Source: JAICWP01 sp035278025 (GTDB lineage: Bacteria; Acidobacteriota; Terriglobia; Terriglobales; Acidobacteriaceae). Taken from it: 64,000 bases of DNA. The position numbers and the translations under genes are program-made. How positions within the stretch are numbered: position 1 is the stretch's first letter; each line of letters starts with the position of its first letter. The stretch lies in the NCBI GenBank assembly GCA_035278025.1, contig DATEJK010000126.1:1-64000 (forward strand), given 5' to 3'. Of this stretch, positions 8,480-18,843 are shown piece after piece. The notes under the pieces were generated by a model. That model was not told the DNA's origin and ran no database searches. It saw only the letters and a list, made by a program, of their open reading frames with translations.

Positions 8480-10390
8480 CTAGGCCTGCTCCTGCACCGC
8501 CCGCCAGGCCTGGTCAATGGCGGTATCGGTGTAGGCGCTGGCGCCGGCGTCGGAGTTGGCGATGGAAATTCGTCCGAACCTCTGCCGCCCGATGACGCAC
8601 GGCCGCTGATCTTCCGGCCAGTCGGGGTCGGAGAGCGAGTTGTACTCGTAGGCGTAGCCGTGAGCCCAGCGATTTACGGTGATGCCGGCGATGTCGCGCG
8701 CGGCCTCGAATCCGGCACCGCCCAGCATGCGCTGCAACTGGTCGCGGATATTGCGCTCGAAGGTGGAGAAGGGGGTGGCCATGAGTTGCCAGCGGCCCGC
8801 CCGGTATTGCGCCTGCCGCGGCAGGCCAGGCTTGCAGGGGCAACGCAGCAGGAAGAGCACCATCGGTTCCTCCGGCTTGTGGGGAAACTCGTATTTCCCC
8901 ATGCTGACCGGAAAATCCAGCTTGACCAGCGAGTGGTATCCCCCGGGCGCCACAATCTGCTTGACCCCCAACTTAGCAAAAGCCTTCCAATTGCGCAGCG
9001 CCACGTGGGTGTAAATGAATGGTTCTTTGACGTCATAGTGCAGCGCCGTCTTTTGCCGTTCCGGCAGCTCCGGACACAGATAAGGAATCATCATGTTGTA
9101 GCAAGCCAGGATGCACCTGCCGGCGCGCACCTTCAGCAGTTGGCCGCCGCGCACATAGTCAATCTCTACCTCCTGTGCGGCCTCCGCCGCCCCGCTATGC
9201 CGGGCTCGCACCGCTGTGCTGTTCAGCCGCAGGCGCACCGGTCTTCCTGCCTGATCCAGGCGGCTGTAGTCCGCACGCGCGGTCACAATATCGTCCATGC
9301 TGCGCCCAGGAATGCTGCCGGGAATCAGAGAACGCACCAGCAGCCGAGCGATGGAGGCGTTGCCGTCGGGAAAATGGAAGATATACGGGTCCTGCTCCGG
9401 CGGCGCTTCCAGTCCCAGGCCATCGAAACCAGCATATTGAAAGGACTCGTAATCGTCGGGATTCTGGAAGCAGGAGAGCGCCGAAACCGCCTCAATTCCC
9501 ACCCCGAACAAGTCGTGGGGAAACTTCTGGAAGAAGGGCAGTGCCTTTGGGCTGACCTTACAGTATTTGGTGAGGAAGTCCGCGTAGCTGATTTTCGCGA
9601 GTTCGGCGCGCTTTAGCGCCAGCGACATTCCTGGCATGTAATCAGCTCTTTCCGTATAGACACGCGCGATGTCATCGCGCACAGCTTCGGAGAGCGGCGA
9701 CTGGGCCAGGAACTCCTTCCAGGGCAGACTGTTCATGCCCACCACCAGACGGTCGGCGCCAAAGGTCTCCCGATCGAAAAAACAGGCCGTCTGCAGGTGA
9801 GCGTAAAGTTTCTTGTCGTAGTCGCGATAGAACTCCTGCAGTTGGATACCCAGTTCGGTGAGCAACCTTTTGGACACCTTGCTGTACTCGGAGGGATTGT
9901 CAATGGACTGGGTGCCGCCATTGCTCAACAGCAGGCGGTTGCCAACACGGAACTCGTTCCGCTTGGCGTGGCCCCCGAAGTCGTCGTGATTGTCGAGAAT
10001 GAGAATGCGCGCCTTACTGCCAGCCGCCTGCCGGTAAAAATAAGCAGCCGCCAGCCCGCTTATGCCCCCGCCCACAATCACCAGGTCGTATTGCTCGCCG
10101 GAGTCCTCCGGCTTTCCGGACGATTCCCAGAAGGTGCCGTCGCGCAGCTGGTGGGCCACTTCAAAACTTCCAGGATGATTGCCGCGCATGCCCAGCAGCG
10201 CCGGGGGATAGTAGTTGGGATTCTTCTCCGAAGCGAAGCCCTGATTGCTTTGCGCCACGGCGCCGAGCCCGGGCACACCGGCCGACAGGATGGATCCTCC
10301 GATGGCCAGCGCAACTCCATCCAGGAAGTCACGGCGCGTGATCTTGCGCTGCATACCCAGTTCGCGGTCGCGGGCTGCGTCTTGTTCCAT
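8480..10390 (-). CDS. Tat-exported FAD amine dehydrogenase, spermidine dehydrogenase (SpdH)-like, paralogue 1
   Basis: A 636-residue flavoprotein. 'KITRRDFLDG' (about 15-24) plus a hydrophobic stretch is a twin-arginine signal, so the folded enzyme would act in the periplasm. 'YDLVIVGGGISGLAAAYFYR' (about 101-120) is the Rossmann FAD-binding motif, and 'ILILDNHDDFGGHAKRNEF' follows the dinucleotide fold. The C-terminus 'RISIANSDAGASAYTDTAID' is the second FAD contact. The overall pattern fits proteins annotated as spermidine dehydrogenase, which oxidise polyamines to aminoaldehydes. The substrate is not established. It is the last of three tandem paralogues on this strand, spaced by 150-160 bases of repeat-bearing DNA. 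Confidence 0.75.
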   Translation of the reverse strand: MEQDAARDRELGMQRKITRRDFLDGVALAIGGSILSAGVPGLGAVAQSNQGFASEKNPNYYPPALLGMRGNHPGSFEVAHQLRDGTFWESSGKPEDSGEQYDLVIVGGGISGLAAAYFYRQAAGSKARILILDNHDDFGGHAKRNEFRVGNRLLLSNGGTQSIDNPSEYSKVSKRLLTELGIQLQEFYRDYDKKLYAHLQTACFFDRETFGADRLVVGMNSLPWKEFLAQSPLSEAVRDDIARVYTERADYMPGMSLALKRAELAKISYADFLTKYCKVSPKALPFFQKFPHDLFGVGIEAVSALSCFQNPDDYESFQYAGFDGLGLEAPPEQDPYIFHFPDGNASIARLLVRSLIPGSIPGRSMDDIVTARADYSRLDQAGRPVRLRLNSTAVRARHSGAAEAAQEVEIDYVRGGQLLKVRAGRCILACYNMMIPYLCPELPERQKTALHYDVKEPFIYTHVALRNWKAFAKLGVKQIVAPGGYHSLVKLDFPVSMGKYEFPHKPEEPMVLFLLRCPCKPGLPRQAQYRAGRWQLMATPFSTFERNIRDQLQRMLGGAGFEAARDIAGITVNRWAHGYAYEYNSLSDPDWPEDQRPCVIGRQRFGRISIANSDAGASAYTDTAIDQAWRAVQEQA

Positions 10391-10403
10391 AAATTCTTAA
10401 TTA

Positions 10404-10540
10404 ACCACAGAGGACACAGAGATCACAGAGGAATCAATTTATCAATTTCGCTGGAATCGAACCGTGTTCGCTCCAGGCAGGAACGATTCGTCTCTCATCA
10501 ATCTTGAATGACTCTGTGCCCCTTGTGTCCTCTGTGGCTA
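10404..10540. repeat. Interspersed inverted repeat, ACCACAAAGG family, copy 2 (paired arms)
   Basis: Left arm 10404-10431 begins ACCACAGAGGACACAGAG. Right arm 10512-10540 ends TTGTGTCCTCTGTGG. The arms pair over 14 bases (TGTGTCCTCTGTGG) around about 90 bases. It separates paralogue 1 from paralogue 2 and could form a long hairpin at the end of paralogue 2. Confidence 0.7.
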
Positions 10541-10549
10541 AGAATGGGT

Positions 10550-12538
10550 TTAAAGGCCCAGTAGTTCCTCCACCGCGCGATGGGCTTCGTCCATCGCATT
10601 ATCGGTGTAAGCGGCGGCCGCGGCGTCGGAATTGGCGATAGTGATCTTTCCAAAACGTTGCCGCCCGACCTCGCAGGGCGACTGCCCCGGAGCCCAGTCC
10701 GGATCCCAGAGAGGGTTGTATTCGTAAGCGTAACCATGCGGCCAGCGGTTCACGGTAATAGCATTGATGTCGCGGGCCGGGTCAAAGCCGCCGCCCTGCA
10801 GCACTCGCATTAACTGATCACGAATGTTGCGTTCGAAGGTGGAAAAGGGGGTGGAGAGCAGGTCGTAGCGGCCTGCCATCTGCTGCGCCCTAGCCGACAT
10901 GCCGGGCGAGCAAGGCGTCCGGGTCATGCGCACCAGCATGGGTTCCTGGGGCGAAGCGGGAAACTTGTAGCCCCCGATGCTGGTGGGATAATCCAGGCTG
11001 AGCGAGGAGTGGTACATCCCGGGGCAGAACACGCGCTGTATGCCCAGCTTGTGGAACGCGGTCCAATTTCTGACCGCCACGGTGGTGTAGACCAACGGCA
11101 CTTTAGAGCCGTAATGCAGCGCCTTCTTCTGCTGCTCCGGCATTTCCGCGCACAAATAAGGAATCATCATATTCCAGCAGGCCAGCACCACGCCCTTGCC
11201 GCGCACCGAATAGGCTTTGCCCTGCAGGGCGTAGATGAGTTCCACTTCCTTGGCCGAAGCCGGCTCGCCCACATGCCGCACCTGCACCGCGGTGCTGTTC
11301 AGGCGAAGGCGAATCGGTGAGCTTTCCTGGTCCAGCCGGGTGTAATCCACCTTGGCTGTGACCACGTCTTCGGCGTCCTGGCCGGGCACCGAGCCGGGCA
11401 CCAGCGAACGCACCAGCAGGCGCGCGATCGAAGCGTTGCCGTCAGGATAATGGAAGTGGTATGGCTTCTGGTCAGGTGTAGCCGCGCCGCGCGCGGTGAA
11501 GCTCAGCCGGCCTTCCGGCACCCGCCGCAGCTTCATCCCCAGAAAGCCCGGAAAATACAGCGCCCAGCAGTCCAGCGCCGGCACCGCGTCAATGCCCACT
11601 CCGTACAGGTCGTGGGTGCGCTTCTGGTAGAAGGGAAGCACGCCCGGCCCTGCCTTCACCACCTTGAGCAGAAAATCCTTGTAGCTCATGCGCGAAAGCC
11701 GGTCGCGCTTTTCCGTTTCCGGTACGCCAGCCATGTAATCCGTTGCTTCGGTTTCAATGCGCAGGATGTCCCGTAGAGCCTCGGCCGAGAGTGGGCACTT
11801 GGCCAGAAATTTCTGCCAGGAAAGCGCTTTGGGAGTGGTCTCCATCCAGGCGCGAGTGGGCTCGCCGGTCACCAGCCGATCGGCGCCGAAAGTCTGCTGG
11901 TCGAAGAAAACCGCCGCCTCCAGGCCGCCGTATAAATGAGGCAGAGCATGCTTGGCTTCCAGCGTGGGGGGATGTATGCCCAGTTCGTCCATCAGCCCGC
12001 GGGCCACTGTGCTGTAAGGAAACGGCGATTCGATGGCGAAGGTGCCGCCATTGCCCAGCAGCAGGCGTCCGCCGGGATGGAACTCGTTGCGCTTGGCGTG
12101 GCCGCCGAAGTCGTCGTGGTTATCGAGAATGAGGATGCGCGCCGTCTTGCCAATCGCTTTGCGATAGAAATATGCCGCGGCCAGCCCACTGATTCCGGCG
12201 CCCACAATAATGAGGTCGTAGCTCTCGCCGGTGCCGGCCGCATTCGCCTTCCAATTGCCGTCGCGCGCCAGGTGCGCCGCCTCGAACGATCCAGGATGAC
12301 TGCCGCGCATCCCGGTCAGCGCCGGGGGGTAATAACGCGGATCATTTTGCGTAATGCCCGCGGCCAGCAACGGTTCCTGTGCTGACGCATCCGGTCCCGA
12401 ATGCTGAGCCTGCACTCCCGCCGGGAGCAAGCTGGCCCCCACCGTAATAGCTATACCGTTTAGGAAATCTCGACGGGTGATCCGCCGCTGCATTCCCAGT
12501 TCCTGGTCGTGCCTGGAATCGTGATCGTCTTGGCTCAT
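10550..12538 (-). CDS. Tat-exported FAD amine dehydrogenase, SpdH-like, paralogue 2
   Basis: A 662-residue relative of its two neighbours with the same order of motifs: 'RITRRDFLNG' twin-arginine signal near residue 18, 'YYPPALTGMRGSHPGSFEAA' before the core, 'YDLIIVGAGISGLAAAYFYR' FAD motif near residue 105, and 'KITIANSDAAAAAYTDNAMD' near the end. It carries an insert of about 25 residues around 'KAHAL/TPDQKP' regions compared with paralogue 1. No frame damage is visible, so all three copies seem functional. The substrate is probably an amine, but the family also includes uncharacterised oxidoreductases. Confidence 0.75.
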   Translation of the reverse strand: MSQDDHDSRHDQELGMQRRITRRDFLNGIAITVGASLLPAGVQAQHSGPDASAQEPLLAAGITQNDPRYYPPALTGMRGSHPGSFEAAHLARDGNWKANAAGTGESYDLIIVGAGISGLAAAYFYRKAIGKTARILILDNHDDFGGHAKRNEFHPGGRLLLGNGGTFAIESPFPYSTVARGLMDELGIHPPTLEAKHALPHLYGGLEAAVFFDQQTFGADRLVTGEPTRAWMETTPKALSWQKFLAKCPLSAEALRDILRIETEATDYMAGVPETEKRDRLSRMSYKDFLLKVVKAGPGVLPFYQKRTHDLYGVGIDAVPALDCWALYFPGFLGMKLRRVPEGRLSFTARGAATPDQKPYHFHYPDGNASIARLLVRSLVPGSVPGQDAEDVVTAKVDYTRLDQESSPIRLRLNSTAVQVRHVGEPASAKEVELIYALQGKAYSVRGKGVVLACWNMMIPYLCAEMPEQQKKALHYGSKVPLVYTTVAVRNWTAFHKLGIQRVFCPGMYHSSLSLDYPTSIGGYKFPASPQEPMLVRMTRTPCSPGMSARAQQMAGRYDLLSTPFSTFERNIRDQLMRVLQGGGFDPARDINAITVNRWPHGYAYEYNPLWDPDWAPGQSPCEVGRQRFGKITIANSDAAAAAYTDNAMDEAHRAVEELLGL

Positions 12539-12613
12539 GTTTGCCCTTACCCCTTATGGCGCGGGCGCCCTCTCCCGCGAAGGTTCGTCTCAAACGGGAA
12601 ATTTGAAAACCTA

Positions 12614-12685
12614 ACCACAAAGATCACAAAGGATTACAAAGTCTCTGTTCTTGCTGTTCCTTCGTGTCCTTTGTGGTGGAAAAAC
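12614..12685. repeat. Interspersed inverted repeat, ACCACAAAGG family, copy 3 (paired arms)
   Basis: Left arm 12614-12641 begins ACCACAAAGATCACAAAGG. Right arm 12659-12685 reads CCTTCGTGTCCTTTGTGG and continues into GTGGAAAAAC. Only about 17 bases separate the arms, so a compact stem is possible. It lies between paralogues 2 and 3. Confidence 0.7.
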
Positions 12686-12689
12686 GTGG

Positions 12690-14654
12690 CTATGCCTTTC
12701 CCAGCAGCTCCCCTACCGCCCTCCATGCCTGATCAATGGCCTGATCCGTGTATGCTGTCGCCGCCGAATCCGTGTTGGCGATTGCGATCCGCCCAAACCG
12801 CTGGCGTCCGATCACGTTGGGTCGCTCCGCTTCCGGCCACTCCGGATCGAACAGCGGGTTGTACTCATAGCCGTAGCCATGCGGCCAGCGATTCACCGTA
12901 ATGGCCTCGATATCGCGCGCCGGATCGAACCCGCCGGCGCGCAGCGTGCGCGCCAGCTGGTCGCGTATGGCCCGCTCAAAAGTTTCGAAGCTCGTGCTCA
13001 GCAGCTCATAACGTCCGGCAATCTGCTGCTGGCGCGCCGCCAGGCCGGGCTTGCAAGGCGTGCGGCTGAGGAATAGAAGCATCGGTTCTTCGGGCCTGGC
13101 CGAGCTTTTGTACTCGCCAATGTTCACCGGCCAGTTCAAGCTCACGTCCATCCAGTACGCCCCGGGCGCGCGCACGCCGCTCACGCCCAGCTTGTGAAAC
13201 GACGTCCAGTTGCGAATGCCAACGCTGCTATACACCAGCGGCACCTTCACTAGGTAGTGCAGCGCCTGTTTCTGTTTTTCCGGTAGCTCGGGGACAAGGT
13301 AAGGAATCACCATGTTCCAGCACGCCAGCACGCAGTTTTTGCCGCGAACCGTGAACACCTGCTTGCCGCTGGCATAGGTGACTTCCACCTCGCGCGCGGT
13401 TGCGCCATCCCCTGAATTGCGCACCCGCACCACGGTGCTGTTCAATCGCAGGCGCACCGCGGAGCCCGGCCGGTCCAGGCAGCCATAGTTCACCTTGGCG
13501 GTGACCACATCTTCGGCCGCGTCCCCCGGCACCGCCTTCGGAATCAGGTTGCGCACCAGCAGGCGGGCAATAGAGGCGTTGCCGTCGGGAAAATGAAAGC
13601 GGTAAGACCCACCGTTGGCGTAGCCCGCGGCGGTGTAACTCATGCGTGGCGCAGCTCCCGGCTCCAGATTCATCCCCTGGAAACCGGGCAGGCCCAGGGC
13701 CCAGCAGTCCAGCGCCGGCTCGGCATCAATGCCCACGCCCCACTCTCCGTTGGTACGCCTCTGGTAGAAAGGAATCACGCCAGGGTCGGCCTTCACCACC
13801 GTCAGCAGAAAATCCTTGTAGCTGATGCGCGAGAGCCGGTCCTTCTTCTGCGCCGAAGTCAGCCCCGGCAGGTAGTCAATCTTCGCCTCCTGGATGCGCT
13901 CGATGTCACGCTGTACCTGCGGAGCCAGCGGCGTGCGCGCCAGAAACTCCTTCCAGGACAGGTTGCTCACGCTCTTTCCTTGCCAATCGCCGCCCGGTTC
14001 GCCCGCCACCAGCCGATCTTCGCCGAACGTCTCCTTATCGAAGAAAACCGCCGGCTGCAACCCCAGATTGGCGTATAGCTTGGAATCGTTGCAGCGCTTC
14101 GCCAGCCGGGGAGGATCAATGCCCAGCTTCTTCAGTAGTCCGTCAGCCTGGGGACTGTAAGGCGTGGGACTGTCAATCAGCATGGTGCCGCCGTTCATCA
14201 GCTGCAGCCGCCCGCCCAGATGAAACTCGTTGCGCCGGGCGTGCCCGCCAAAATCGTCGTGGTTTTCCAGAATCAGAATGCTTGCGCTCTGCTCCGCGCG
14301 CTCCCGAAAAAAGTGAGCCGCCGCCAGTCCGCTTATGCCCCCGCCTACCACCACCAGATCGTAGGATTCGCCAGTCTCGTGTGGTTTTCCCGCGCTTTGC
14401 CAGAAGCTGCCGTCGCGCAGACTGTGCGCGATTTCGAATGAACCAGGCTGGCTGCCGCGCATTCCGTTGAGCGTGGGCGGATAGTAGCCCGGGCGGTCCT
14501 GCGCCTCCACTGCCTTGGTTTGACTCCGCGCCTCCCCAGGCAGAAGGCTCGCGCCGATCGCGAGCGCCATTCCGTTGAGGAAGTCGCGCCGCGTGATGGC
14601 CCGATGCATCCCCAGGTAGCGGTCGTAAGCGTCGTCGTGGTTATCCTTGGGCAT
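12690..14654 (-). CDS. Tat-exported FAD amine dehydrogenase, SpdH-like, paralogue 3
   Basis: The first gene of the tandem triplet in transcription order, 654 residues from the ATG at 14654. This start gives the same leader length as its paralogues ('LGMHRAITRRDFLNG'). A start 27 bases further upstream is also open. The FAD motif 'YDLVVVGGGISGLAAAHFFR' is near residue 96 and the C-terminal 'RIAIANTDSAATAYTDQAID' matches the other copies. It is divergent from the molybdenum hydroxylase genes; the roughly 280-base gap would hold both promoters. Confidence 0.75.
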   Translation of the reverse strand: MPKDNHDDAYDRYLGMHRAITRRDFLNGMALAIGASLLPGEARSQTKAVEAQDRPGYYPPTLNGMRGSQPGSFEIAHSLRDGSFWQSAGKPHETGESYDLVVVGGGISGLAAAHFFRERAEQSASILILENHDDFGGHARRNEFHLGGRLQLMNGGTMLIDSPTPYSPQADGLLKKLGIDPPRLAKRCNDSKLYANLGLQPAVFFDKETFGEDRLVAGEPGGDWQGKSVSNLSWKEFLARTPLAPQVQRDIERIQEAKIDYLPGLTSAQKKDRLSRISYKDFLLTVVKADPGVIPFYQRRTNGEWGVGIDAEPALDCWALGLPGFQGMNLEPGAAPRMSYTAAGYANGGSYRFHFPDGNASIARLLVRNLIPKAVPGDAAEDVVTAKVNYGCLDRPGSAVRLRLNSTVVRVRNSGDGATAREVEVTYASGKQVFTVRGKNCVLACWNMVIPYLVPELPEKQKQALHYLVKVPLVYSSVGIRNWTSFHKLGVSGVRAPGAYWMDVSLNWPVNIGEYKSSARPEEPMLLFLSRTPCKPGLAARQQQIAGRYELLSTSFETFERAIRDQLARTLRAGGFDPARDIEAITVNRWPHGYGYEYNPLFDPEWPEAERPNVIGRQRFGRIAIANTDSAATAYTDQAIDQAWRAVGELLGKA

Positions 14655-14750
14655 ACCTTTTGTTGCCGTGTGGCGTGGCACCCGTCGGCAGACTCAGGGC
14701 AGGCTCTCGCCATGGAACTGTGTACCTTGAATAAGGTTCTTCCTCCGTGC

Positions 14751-14775
14751 TCCTTCGTGTCCTCTGTGGTGAAAA
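14751..14775. repeat. Interspersed repeat, ACCACAAAGG family, single arm (copy 4)
   Basis: TCCTTCGTGTCCTCTGTGG followed by TGAAAA, a right-arm copy with a partial tandem start (CTCCGTGCTCC) just before it. I see no left arm nearby. It lies upstream of paralogue 3, so each of the three amine-dehydrogenase-like genes has copies of this family on both sides. Confidence 0.6.
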
Positions 14776-14932
14776 TAATTGCTGGGGGGGGAGGGAATTA
14801 CGGTCCCGGTCTGCGGCGGGCTTTTCCACTTGACAGGTCCGAAGTGCTTTCTCTAACGTTGCGCGATTATAGCAAGGTTTTAGGTTCGCGTAACCGGCGC
14901 GGGCCGTGGCACAATGGCCAGGCGAGGACACC

Positions 14933-15384
14933 ATGATCCGTTTGAAGGTCAATGGAGTTGAGCGCTCGTTTAACGGCGATCCCGGAATGCCGCTGCTCTG
15001 GTACCTGCGCGACATCCTGGGATTGACCGGCACCAAGTACGGCTGCGGCATGGCGCTGTGCGGCGCCTGCACCGTGCATCGGGAGGGCAAAGCCATTCGC
15101 TCCTGCGTCACCCGCATGGGCGCGCTTGCCGGCAGCAACATAACCACCATCGAGCACATTTCCTTCGCCGGACTGCATCCGGTGCAAAAAGCCTGGATGG
15201 AGCACAACGTTCCGCAGTGCGGCTATTGCCAGTCCGGCCAGATCATGCAGGCGGTGGCCCTGCTGAACGGTACGCCGCGACCAACCGACCAGCAGATTGA
15301 AGAGGCCATGTCGGGCAACATCTGCCGCTGCGGCACCTACAATCGCATTCGCGCCGCTATCAAAGCCGCCGCCGGAGAACGCGC

Positions 15385-15388
<4 letters not shown>
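14933..15388 (+). CDS. (2Fe-2S) subunit of a molybdenum hydroxylase (IorA/CoxS-like)
   Basis: A 151-residue small subunit that passes electrons from the molybdenum site. Two iron-sulfur domains are evident. The plant-ferredoxin-like cluster ligands are in 'GCGMALCGACTVH' with a further Cys near 'RSCVTRMG' (about residues 40-65). The helical [2Fe-2S] domain has 'CGYCQSGQ' and 'NICRCGTYNRI' (about 100-140). The ATG at 14933 has GAGG at 14924-14927; an in-frame ATG at 14906 lies before this ribosome site and is less likely. A TTGACA box at 14830-14835 may belong to its promoter, but the -10 is weak. It overlaps the large subunit as ATGA. Confidence 0.9.
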
Positions 15389-17655
<2,267 letters not shown>

Positions 17656-17746
17656 CCACTGAGGACACGAAGGAACACAAAGGAGTCACGGCAAGTAGAA
17701 GCTTGGATTTCTTCGTGCTCCTTTTGTGTCCTGTGTGGTGAAAAAC
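17656..17746. repeat. Interspersed inverted repeat, ACCACAAAGG family, copy 5 between convergent genes
   Basis: Left arm begins at the base before this interval and reads ACCACTGAGGACACGAAGG; right arm 17711-17746 reads CTTCGTGCTCC then TTTTGTGTCCTGTGTGGTG and ends in AAAAAC. The arms can form a long imperfect hairpin. It lies exactly between two convergent genes, where it may act as a two-way terminator. Confidence 0.7.
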
Positions 17747-17751
17747 GCCGC

Positions 17752-18699
17752 TCAATTGCCCGGCTGCGCGGGTTTAGGCACGCGCTTGCTTCCCTGGAGT
17801 TCCTCCGCTGTTTGCTCGATATTGGCCTTGGCAAAGTGCTGGAAGAATCCCCAGCCGTTGTATTTCGCCTGCAACTCCGGCAACACGGCCTCGACCAGCC
17901 CATCGTCGCTCTTGCCGGCCTTCTGTTCCTGCTCAACCGCCATTCGCAGATCCATCAGGTAACGCCAAAATGCATTCATATCCTGCGCTGTCCCCGGCTC
18001 TCCATGGCCCGGTACGAATTTCACCTTTCCATATCCGAGCAGCCTGTCGAGCGTCTTGGTCCAGGCACCCGTGCTGGCATCGGTCAGGTTGGGAATGTGG
18101 TGGTTCCAGAACAGGTCGCCGCAGAACAACACTCCGGCATCGTGCACGTAAACAATAGAATCGCCGCCGGTGTGACCGGGATAAGAGCGCACTTCGAGTT
18201 TTCGCGAACCCAGGTAAAGGTCCAAGCCTTTGTCGTAAACCACTTCCGGCAGCTTGAGCGATTCCACTCGCGCCTTGACTTCCGGCTTGATCTTATCGCC
18301 CCACCACTTCAGATTCTCGGCGCGCTCCCAGTCGCGAACATTGCGCTGCGCCAGAATGGTAGCTCCTGCCGCGGCGAACACGTCGTTGCCGTTGACGTGA
18401 TCCAGATGGTAATGAGTATTGATTACAAAACGAATCGGCAGCGGTGTGATTTTGCGAATTTCGGCCAGCAAATCTTTTGCCGCGCCGGGGTCCTCGAAGG
18501 TATCAATCACGGCGACCCCGTCCTCGCCCACAACGAAGCCGGCGTTGGCGCCGGCCTTGCCGCTATCGCTGCCGATTGCCGCCCACACTCCCTGGCCAAG
18601 CTTAACCAGCTGGAAATCAGGCGGGCTGGGCGCAGGGTTTGCAGACGCCGCGCTGTACAGGGCAAACATCGCCAACACTGCAAGAAAAGTCTTTCTCAT
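17752..18699 (-). CDS. Secreted metallo-beta-lactamase-fold hydrolase
   Basis: A 315-residue protein with an N-terminal signal peptide (charged start, hydrophobic core, about 20 residues), so it is likely periplasmic. 'THYHLDH' (His96, His98, Asp100, His101) is the metal motif of the MBL fold. 'PGHTGGDS', 'FCGDLFWNHH' and 'VPGHGEPG' supply the remaining ligands. The sequence looks more like a general MBL hydrolase of the glyoxalase-II/quinoprotein-relay type than a true lactamase. It is divergent from the gamma-glutamyltransferase gene and convergent with the molybdenum hydroxylase. Confidence 0.85.
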   Translation of the reverse strand: MRKTFLAVLAMFALYSAASANPAPSPPDFQLVKLGQGVWAAIGSDSGKAGANAGFVVGEDGVAVIDTFEDPGAAKDLLAEIRKITPLPIRFVINTHYHLDHVNGNDVFAAAGATILAQRNVRDWERAENLKWWGDKIKPEVKARVESLKLPEVVYDKGLDLYLGSRKLEVRSYPGHTGGDSIVYVHDAGVLFCGDLFWNHHIPNLTDASTGAWTKTLDRLLGYGKVKFVPGHGEPGTAQDMNAFWRYLMDLRMAVEQEQKAGKSDDGLVEAVLPELQAKYNGWGFFQHFAKANIEQTAEELQGSKRVPKPAQPGN

Positions 18700-18843
18700 G
18701 ACCGCGAAATGCTATCACGCCTGGTTTTTGATTTCCCTGGTGTTTGCTTCGGCTTCGCTGTGGTGAAGACCTCGCCAGTTGTCGCCGGCGCCTTTTCCGG
18801 TGTACATTCGCAGGCTTTCCACTTTCACCCTTTGCGAGGCACA

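Noticed and set aside
17812..18843. N-terminal 344-codon extension of the gamma-glutamyltransferase frame
   Set aside because: It is antisense to the metallo-hydrolase gene and has no homology; the signal peptide begins at ATG 18844.
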